A DNA stretch of 64,000 bases from Azospirillum sp051124815. Lineage in GTDB: Bacteria; Pseudomonadota; Alphaproteobacteria; Azospirillales; Azospirillaceae. A program made the translations under genes and the position numbers. Positions 44,752 to 50,278 of this stretch are shown here, in pieces. Position 1 is the stretch's first letter; every line of letters starts with the position of its first letter. The stretch is from positions 310,001 through 374,000 of the forward strand of contig NZ_CP118486.1 of the NCBI RefSeq assembly GCF_051124815.1, in the 5' to 3' direction. The notes beneath the pieces were generated by a model that had not been told where the DNA came from, did no database searches, and was given only the letters and a program-made list of their open reading frames with translations.

Positions 44752-45699
44752 TCACGGCGCGACGCCGGCCGGCAAGGCTTCGGAAAGCGTCGCCTCCCCC
44801 TCCACCTGCCGGCGGGCATAGACCGTCGGCGGAACGCCGACTTGGCGGGTGAAGGCGACGCTGAACGTGCTGGCGGAGCTGTAGCCGACACGCTCGGCGA
44901 CATCGGCGATCCCGCCGTCGCGCCGCCGGAGCATGTCCTTGGCCAGGGCCATGCGCCATTGCAGCAGATATTCCATCGGGGCGACGCCGACCGCCTGCCG
45001 GAACCGCTCGAAGAAGGTCGAACGCGACAGCGCGGCCTCCTTGGCCAACTGGGCGACCGTCCAGGGCGCGGATGGACGGTCATGGATGTGCCGGAGGGCG
45101 ATGGCGAGCCGGTCGTCGCCCAACCCCCGCAGCAGCCCCGGCGATCCGGTCGACACCGTCGTCGACCGCAGCGCCTCGATCAGCAGAATCTCCAGCAGCC
45201 GCGCCAGGATCACCTCGCGCGCCGGCCGCTGCGCGCGCGATTCCTCGTTCACCATCCGCACCAGCGCGCTCAACCGCTTCTCGCCGCGGACATGCACCAG
45301 TTGCGGCAGCAGCGACACCAGCAGGTCGGCGTCGGGCGACGCGAAATCGCAGTAACCGACCAAATTGCAGACGTCCGGTGACCGGTCGGGACTGCCCAGC
45401 AGATATTCGCCCGGCCGCAGTTCGACCGGACAGGTATCGGCGGCCCCCGCCGGCATCGGCTCGATGCTCGCCACCGTGAACTCGTAGGCCGCGGGAATCA
45501 GCACGAAGTCGTCCGCCTCCAGGGTGATCGGCTCGCCCCCGCCGAGGCTCAGGCGGCACGAGCCGTCGAGGACCACGCAATAGAACGGCCGCCCGGTCTC
45601 CGTCCGCCGCACCCGCCAGCAGCCGGCCCCATAGGTGAGCTTCGAGAAGGAAGCGCTCGGGCGGAGCAGGCCGACCACCTGCGCCAGGGGGTCGATCAT
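44752..45699 (-). CDS. AraC-family transcriptional regulator
   Basis: The 315-residue regulator has an N-terminal cupin domain of the AraC-binding type (SFSKLTYGAGCWRVRR, YCVVLDGSCRLSLGGGEPIT, EADDFVLIPAAYEFTV). The C-terminal double helix-turn-helix covers about 205-300: TVAQLAKEAALSRSTFFERF and RDGGIADVAERVGYSSASTF. It is divergent from the SDR gene at 45799. A pair of CGGACT repeats 21 bases apart sits just before its start. Confidence 0.92.
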   Translation of the reverse strand: MIDPLAQVVGLLRPSASFSKLTYGAGCWRVRRTETGRPFYCVVLDGSCRLSLGGGEPITLEADDFVLIPAAYEFTVASIEPMPAGAADTCPVELRPGEYLLGSPDRSPDVCNLVGYCDFASPDADLLVSLLPQLVHVRGEKRLSALVRMVNEESRAQRPAREVILARLLEILLIEALRSTTVSTGSPGLLRGLGDDRLAIALRHIHDRPSAPWTVAQLAKEAALSRSTFFERFRQAVGVAPMEYLLQWRMALAKDMLRRRDGGIADVAERVGYSSASTFSVAFTRQVGVPPTVYARRQVEGEATLSEALPAGVAP

Positions 45700-45702
45700 G
45701 TT

Positions 45703-45729
45703 CGGACTCCTGCGAATGAATTCCGGACT
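45703..45729. promoter_or_regulatory. Direct repeats 21 bp apart, likely AraC-type operator
   Basis: CGGACT occurs at 45703-45708 and again at 45724-45729, same orientation, exactly two helical turns apart, which is the geometry of AraC half-sites. They lie in the 99-base gap between the AraC gene and the divergent SDR gene, just before the AraC start. Confidence 0.45.
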
Positions 45730-45798
45730 TCCGATTGTAGATGGTCCAGCCGTTGCGGTCTATCTTCCGCTTCACACCATTTCGGCAGGAGCCATTCC

Positions 45799-46539
45799 AT
45801 GAAAACCATCCTCATCACCGGCTGCTCGTCCGGCTTCGGCCTGGAGACGGCCCGTCATTTCCTCGATCGCGACTGGACAGTCATCGCCACCATGCGCACT
45901 CCGCGCGAGGATGTTCTGCCCCGCTCCGACCGGCTGCGCATCCTCCGCCTCGACGTCACCGATGTGGACAGCATCGGCCGGGCAGTGGAAGAAGCCGGGC
46001 CGGTCGATGTGCTGGTCAACAATGCCGGCATCGGCCTGCTGGGCGCGCTGGAAGGGGTGACGATGGACAGCGTGCGCGAGATCTTCGCGACCAACGCCTT
46101 CGGCACCATGGCGATGACGCAGGCGCTGTTGCCGCAATTCAGGGCGCGGAAGTCGGGCGTCATCGTCAACGTCACCTCCAGCGTGACGCTGAAGCCGCTG
46201 CATCTGCTCTCGGTCTATACGGCGAGCAAGGCGGCGGTGAACGCCTTCACCGAATCGCTGGCTCTGGAACTGGAGCCTTTCAATATCCGGACGCATCTGG
46301 TCCTTCCCGGCCGGGCGCCGGAAACCGCCTTCGGCGAGAATGCCCGGTCCCGCATGCGCGACGCCATTCCGGAGGCCTATACTGCCCTGGCGCAAAGCGT
46401 ATTCGCGGCATGGCAGCAGCCGGGTCCGGTCACCCACGCCAGCGATGTCGCGGAAGTCTTGTGGCGCGCCGCGACCGATCCGTCCTGCCCGATGCGCCTT
46501 GCCGCCGGCGCCGACGCGGTGGCGCTCGCATCGGCCTGA
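45799..46539 (+). CDS. Short-chain dehydrogenase/reductase (SDR)
   Basis: NAD(P)-dependent oxidoreductase, 246 residues. It has the classical SDR cofactor motif TGCSSGFG near the N-terminus, NNAGIG at about 75-80, the catalytic Ser region VTSSVTLKP and the Tyr-Lys pair in YTASKAAV. An Arg soon after the first Gly motif would favour NADP. Divergent pairing with an AraC regulator suggests induction by its substrate, which cannot be named. A GGAGCCATTCC stretch precedes the ATG. Confidence 0.9.
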   Translation: MKTILITGCSSGFGLETARHFLDRDWTVIATMRTPREDVLPRSDRLRILRLDVTDVDSIGRAVEEAGPVDVLVNNAGIGLLGALEGVTMDSVREIFATNAFGTMAMTQALLPQFRARKSGVIVNVTSSVTLKPLHLLSVYTASKAAVNAFTESLALELEPFNIRTHLVLPGRAPETAFGENARSRMRDAIPEAYTALAQSVFAAWQQPGPVTHASDVAEVLWRAATDPSCPMRLAAGADAVALASA

Positions 46540-46558
46540 TCGGGAAAAGGCACAAGTT

Positions 46559-46601
46559 TGTGGTGCGGCTCACATCCCGGAATCCGGGTCTTGGGTAGGG
46601 T
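46559..46601 (+). promoter_or_regulatory. Crp-type box and promoter, repeat protein gene 1
   Basis: TGTGG-TGCGGC-TCACA at 46559-46574 matches the Crp consensus TGTGA-N6-TCACA with one change. TAGGGT at 46596-46601, 21 bases after the box, is a -10 candidate. If it is used, the box centre falls near -41.5, the class II activator position. The same layout occurs four more times in the region. Confidence 0.65.
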
Positions 46602-46654
46602 CTGTCCATCGGCAACACGCCGCATCCCGCGGCACCGAGACAGGAGACCAGATC

Positions 46655-47197
46655 ATGATCCGCACCTCCCTGCTGACCGGCTTCGCTTCGCTCGCCCTGT
46701 TCGCCGCCCCGGCGATGGCCCAGAACATCTCCGACATCTCCAACACCGCGGCCGGCATCGGCAACACCGCCAACCAGAGCGCGCTGGTCATGCAGCGGTC
46801 GAAGGGTCCCTTTGCCGGGCCGAACGTCGCAACCGTGTCGAACCTCGCCGCCGGCATCGGCAACACGGCCAACCAGGGCGCCTTCGTGAAGCAGCGCAGC
46901 GGCGGCGTGTTCGGCGGCGGCTCGGCGGCGACCATCGGCAACACCGCCGCCGGCATCGGCAACAACGCCGGCCAGATGGCCACGGTGATGCAGCGCAGCG
47001 GCGGCCTGCTGAGCGGCGGCTCGGTCGCCAATGTCGGCAACACGGCGGCCGGCATCGGCAACACCGCCCTGCAGAACGGCACCGTCCTGCAGCGCTCCGG
47101 CGGTCTGCTCGGCCCCTTCAACCACAGCTCCATGCAGAACCTGTCGGCAGGCGTCGGCAACTTTGCCGGCCAGAGCGCCCTGGTCAAGCAGCGCTGA
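46655..47197 (+). CDS. Exported curlin-like repeat protein 1
   Basis: The 180-residue precursor has a Sec signal peptide ending at AMAQ (residues 1-23). Five tandem repeats of about 33 residues follow, each built on NTAAGIGNTANQxAxVxQRSGG. The Gly-Asn-x-Ala core and regular Gln spacing recall curlin (CsgA) repeats, which stack as a beta-solenoid fibre, though the Gln register is not identical. No Cys is present. It could be the subunit of a surface amyloid-like fibre (inference). A Crp-type box precedes it and a strong terminator follows, so it is transcribed alone. Confidence 0.8.
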   Translation: MIRTSLLTGFASLALFAAPAMAQNISDISNTAAGIGNTANQSALVMQRSKGPFAGPNVATVSNLAAGIGNTANQGAFVKQRSGGVFGGGSAATIGNTAAGIGNNAGQMATVMQRSGGLLSGGSVANVGNTAAGIGNTALQNGTVLQRSGGLLGPFNHSSMQNLSAGVGNFAGQSALVKQR

Positions 47198-47236
47198 CCA
47201 CCGGCCCTCTCCTTCCAGGCTTCCTCCCCAGACCTC

Positions 47237-47270
47237 GCTCCGGCCGGACCCCCGGCCGGAGCTTTCTTTT
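47237..47270 (+). terminator. Intrinsic terminator after repeat protein gene 1
   Basis: GCTCCGGCCGG at 47237-47247 pairs perfectly with CCGGCCGGAGC at 47252-47262 around a four-base loop, then TTTCTTTT at 47263-47270. It has a textbook stem and T tract and ends the transcript 73 bases after the stop codon. Confidence 0.88.
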
Positions 47271-47315
47271 GCCCGCATGATGCGGCCGGGACCTTCCCGG
47301 AAAACGCCCGCAAAC

Positions 47316-47358
47316 TGTGGGTCAACTCACAGAAGCCTTCCGGGCACTCCACTAAGCT
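47316..47358 (+). promoter_or_regulatory. Crp-type box and promoter, repeat protein gene 2
   Basis: TGTGG-GTCAAC-TCACA at 47316-47331 is one change from the Crp consensus. TAAGCT at 47353-47358 begins 21 bases after the box and is a good -10. The distance is the same as before repeat protein gene 1. Confidence 0.68.
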
Positions 47359-47423
47359 TCCTTCAAGAGAACAGCGGGGCGCGGAAGCCCGAAGCCTCAT
47401 CCCCCATTGAAGGAACCCACGAC

Positions 47424-47879
47424 ATGATCCGCAATTTCGTCCTTGGCGCCCTCGCCACTGCCCTGCTCGCCACCCCCGCCCTGGCGCAACCCAAATCCGC
47501 CGTCGGTCCCGGCCTGCCCACCATGATGGCCGTTCCCGGTCTGACCAGCACCAACGTCGCCAACGCCACCAATGTCGGCGCCGGCATCGGCAACTCGGCA
47601 CAGCAACAGGGCGCCGTCTTCCAGGGCGGCGGCGGTGCGCCCATCCGCGGCGTCGGCCCGCTGGTCAGCACCAATGTCGGCACCGCCACCAACGTCGCCG
47701 CCGGCATCGGAAACAGTGCCGGCCAGAGGCTGCTCGGCTTCCAGGGCAACGGTGTTCAAGTCGGGCTCAATTTCAGCGGCCGCGGGCCTCTGGTCAGCAC
47801 CAATGTCGGTGTCGGCACCAACGTCACCGCCGGCATCGGCAACAGCGCCGGCCAATCGCTGACCGGCCTGCGCCGCTGA
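47424..47879 (+). CDS. Exported curlin-like repeat protein 2
   Basis: The 151-residue precursor has a signal peptide ending at ALAQ (residues 1-22). Three repeats follow, based on LVSTNVGTATNVAAGIGNSA then GQ, spaced about 43 and 45 residues apart. The AGIGNxAxQ core is the one seen in repeat protein 1, so the two are paralogues with different linkers. The absence of Cys and richness in Gly, Asn and Ala suit an extracellular beta-rich fibre protein. It heads a three-gene unit that ends at the terminator at 48577-48609. Confidence 0.78.
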   Translation: MIRNFVLGALATALLATPALAQPKSAVGPGLPTMMAVPGLTSTNVANATNVGAGIGNSAQQQGAVFQGGGGAPIRGVGPLVSTNVGTATNVAAGIGNSAGQRLLGFQGNGVQVGLNFSGRGPLVSTNVGVGTNVTAGIGNSAGQSLTGLRR

Positions 47880-47907
47880 TCCCCCCCTCTTATCCGGGAG
47901 GCCACCG

Positions 47908-48267
47908 ATGCCGAAGCTCCCGCTCATAGTCCCGACAATCCTGACCATCGCCGCGCCCGTCCTGCTGTTCGCCGCTCTATCGGCACCGGTGCAGGCCGGC
48001 TCCCTCGCCTGCCAGACGGTCAACGGCAAGACCGTCTGCATGCGGGGATCGGGAACGCTGAGCTGCGTGACCCTCGACGGCCAGACCCGCTGCTCCGCCA
48101 CGCCGTCCGACCCGCGGTCTGAGGTCGTTCCCGATGCGGAAGCCCTTCTGCTTCCCCGACCGGTCGCCCCCGACCTGCACGGCCTTTTCGACCGCCGGGG
48201 CTTCCCCTTCGGCCATCAGGCCCGCTCCCTCGACATGGATGACGACGACGACCCCGACATCGACTGA
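47908..48267 (+). CDS. Small exported protein with four cysteines and acidic tail
   Basis: Function not recognised. The 119-residue precursor has a signal peptide (hydrophobic 5-28, cleavage near VQAG). A short region with two Cys pairs follows, ACQTVNGKTVCMRG and LSCVTLDGQTRCSA, which look like two similar hairpins each closed by a disulphide. The C-terminus is strongly acidic (DMDDDDDPDID). It lies 28 bases after repeat protein 2 in the same unit and could be a surface or periplasmic accessory factor of the fibre (inference). Confidence 0.7.
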   Translation: MPKLPLIVPTILTIAAPVLLFAALSAPVQAGSLACQTVNGKTVCMRGSGTLSCVTLDGQTRCSATPSDPRSEVVPDAEALLLPRPVAPDLHGLFDRRGFPFGHQARSLDMDDDDDPDID

Positions 48268-48298
48268 TCCCCACCGCAACCGACCCGGAGACACCGCC

Positions 48299-48559
48299 AT
48301 GTCCCGCCTCCTCACCCTGTCGCTGGCGCTTGCCACCATCGCCGCGGCACCGGCCTTCGCCGCGACGCCTGTCCTGTCCTACACGCGCGCCACCACGCTC
48401 GGCCCGCTGATCCTCCAGCCGGCCCCCGGCATCCCGAGGCCGCCGCCCTGCCTGACCTGCGGCCGGACGACCCTGCCGGGGATCACGCCGGGTCCAACCT
48501 TCGGCGGCGACCGCGCCCTCAATCCGCAGCCACTGCCGCCGAAGGCGATCTTCCGCTGA
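48299..48559 (+). CDS. Small exported proline-rich protein
   Basis: Function not recognised. The 86-residue precursor has a signal peptide ending at AFAA (residues 1-22). The 64-residue mature part is rich in Pro, Leu and Gly, with a CLTCG motif in its middle and NPQPLPPK near the end. Nothing suggests an enzyme. It is last in the unit with repeat protein 2 and precedes a strong terminator, so coexpression with the repeat proteins is likely. Confidence 0.65.
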   Translation: MSRLLTLSLALATIAAAPAFAATPVLSYTRATTLGPLILQPAPGIPRPPPCLTCGRTTLPGITPGPTFGGDRALNPQPLPPKAIFR

Positions 48560-48576
48560 CCAGCGATTTTCCAACC

Positions 48577-48609
48577 AAAGGGCGACCGGCCAGCGCCGGC
48601 CGCCCTTTT
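48577..48609 (+). terminator. Intrinsic terminator, possibly bidirectional
   Basis: AAAGGGCG at 48577-48584 pairs with CGCCCTTT at 48601-48608, and inside it CCGGC pairs with GCCGG. The hairpin is followed by TTTT on the plus strand, and A-rich DNA before the stem gives a T tract on the other strand. It ends the three-gene exported-protein unit. Confidence 0.82.
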
Positions 48610-48760
48610 CGTGTCCGCCCCGCGCACGGACGGTGCAGAAGTGCCAACGACGGCGTACCGCCTTTGACGGAGTAAGGCAGCCCGGTTGCCGGCGTACCAT
48701 TCCGTGGCTGGAGAAGCGGCCCGCGATGTCAGCCACGATGTCAGCAAGGGAGTGGCGGCC

Positions 48761-49471
48761 ATGACCGCGATACGGATCAACTTCGACAAGGATCTCGTCC
48801 TCGCCGGACATTTCCTGCTCAAGCATCTGGAGCGGGAGGAACGGCAGCGTCTGGCCAATACCGCCCGGCTGTCCCACCACCCGCGCGGCGCCATGATCTT
48901 CCAGAAGGGCGATCCGGGCGACAGCATGATGGCGGTCATCCGCGGCCGGGTGAAGATCTGCTGCCACTCGATGGACGGCAAGGAGCTGGTGCTGAGCATC
49001 ATCAACAAGGGCGGCCTGTTCGGCGAGATCGCGCTTCTGGACGGCGAGCCGCGCACCGCCGATGCGGTGGCGCTGGAGGAGACCGACCTGCTGGTCCTCG
49101 ACCGGTCGCAGTTGATGCCGGTGCTGAACGCAAGGCCCGATCTGGCGTTCCGTATCATCGGCGTGCTGTGCAAGCGGCTTCGCACGACCAGCGAGCATCT
49201 GGAGGACACGCTTTTCCTGGAAGCGTCCTCCCGCTTCGCCCGCGCACTGAAACGGCTGGGCGAGGCCTTCGGCAAGCCGGGACCGCAGGGTCTGCGGCTG
49301 GACATCAAGCTGTCGCAGCAGCAGCTCGGCTGCCTCGTCGGCGTGTCGCGCGAGAGCGTCAACAAGCTGCTGAACGAATGGCAGCGTGCCGGGGTCATCG
49401 AAATGGATGCCGGCCATATCGTCATCCGCGACACCCGCGCGCTGGACGAGATCGGCGAATCCTGCGGCTGA
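48761..49471 (+). CDS. Crp/Fnr-family transcriptional regulator
   Basis: The 236-residue regulator has a cyclic-nucleotide-binding domain (about 20-130) with GRVKICCHSMDGKELVL and the phosphate-binding cassette FGEIALLDGEPRTADA. A long helix and a C-terminal winged HTH follow. The recognition helix VSRESVNKLL keeps the Arg-Glu pair that Crp uses to read TGTGA. It lacks the Cys cluster of Fnr. ATG 48761 follows AAGGGAG; an in-frame TTG at 48686 is less likely. Five Crp-type boxes surround it and a cyclase gene lies 5 kb away, so it is the likely cAMP-responsive activator of this locus (inference). Confidence 0.9.
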   Translation: MTAIRINFDKDLVLAGHFLLKHLEREERQRLANTARLSHHPRGAMIFQKGDPGDSMMAVIRGRVKICCHSMDGKELVLSIINKGGLFGEIALLDGEPRTADAVALEETDLLVLDRSQLMPVLNARPDLAFRIIGVLCKRLRTTSEHLEDTLFLEASSRFARALKRLGEAFGKPGPQGLRLDIKLSQQQLGCLVGVSRESVNKLLNEWQRAGVIEMDAGHIVIRDTRALDEIGESCG

Positions 49472-49491
49472 GACGCCAATCGGCACCATTT

Positions 49492-49535
49492 TGTGAGCCG
49501 CGCCACAGCGCCGGCATCGGCGTCCGCCCTATTCT
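49492..49535 (+). promoter_or_regulatory. Crp-type box and promoter, exported protein gene 49572
   Basis: TGTGA-GCCGCG-CCACA at 49492-49507 is one change from the Crp consensus, with a perfect left half. TATTCT at 49530-49535 starts 22 bases after it and is a good -10. It lies 20 bases after the stop of the Crp-type regulator gene. Confidence 0.68.
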
Positions 49536-49571
49536 GCTCCCCACACCCGGCCGCAAGTCCAGAGGGAGCCC

Positions 49572-50270
49572 ATGACGATGTCGACCCGCACCGCCCTTCT
49601 TCCCGCGGTCGCCGCCCTGCTGCTGACCGCCGGAACGGCCGCAGCCCAGGTCACCGGCGGCATCGCCTTTCCGCCCGGCCCGATCCCCGGCGCCGCTATG
49701 GCGCAGGCCTTCTCCCAGGCGCCGCGCCTGCCGGTGTCGGTGAATCCGACGCCTCGCGGCGCGCCCCCCGGCGCGATGGTGACCAACCCGTCGGTCCGCC
49801 GGTCTTCCGTGAACCAGCAGGCGATCACCCGCATCCGTGGCGACGCCGGCTATCTCGCCGGCTTCAACAAGGGTCAGCCGCTGGCCGCCAGCCGACAGCC
49901 GCCGCTGCAGCCCGATCCCGGCTTCACCATCATCGACGCGCCCTTCATCGTGAACAACTTCAACAGCGCGCTGAACTTCGCCTTCGGCGACGGCAACGTC
50001 AGCCAGCAGCAGCTCGGCGACGGCAGCGCCGGGCCGGCGGAGACCGCCGCCCCGGCCACGCCGGCACCCGAACCGGCCCCAACTCCGCCCGCCAAGCCTG
50101 CCGGCCCTTCGACATTGGACCTGCTGATGAGCACGGCAGGGCCGCTGCCGCATCTGCCCACGGCGCTGGCACATGGCGGGGTGCAGTTCAACAACGTGAA
50201 CACCGTGACCAACACCGCGGTCGGTACGCACAACCGCGCGACCCAGACCGCCGTCACCGTCCAGCGCTGA
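49572..50270 (+). CDS. Exported protein with a single curlin-like repeat
   Basis: The 232-residue precursor has a signal peptide ending at AAAQ (about residue 26). A Pro-rich part and a central segment with FIVNNFNSALNFAFGDGN follow. After an Ala/Pro-rich linker (about 155-180) comes a C-terminal block, NTVTNTAVGTHNRATQTAVT, whose Asn/Ala/Gln spacing matches the repeats of the proteins at 46655 and 47424. No Cys. It might be a minor fibre subunit, nucleator or cell-surface anchor, by analogy with CsgB; this is inference. It converges with the caspase-FGE gene, eight bases between stops. Confidence 0.72.
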   Translation: MTMSTRTALLPAVAALLLTAGTAAAQVTGGIAFPPGPIPGAAMAQAFSQAPRLPVSVNPTPRGAPPGAMVTNPSVRRSSVNQQAITRIRGDAGYLAGFNKGQPLAASRQPPLQPDPGFTIIDAPFIVNNFNSALNFAFGDGNVSQQQLGDGSAGPAETAAPATPAPEPAPTPPAKPAGPSTLDLLMSTAGPLPHLPTALAHGGVQFNNVNTVTNTAVGTHNRATQTAVTVQR

Positions 50271-50278
50271 ACGTCAAG

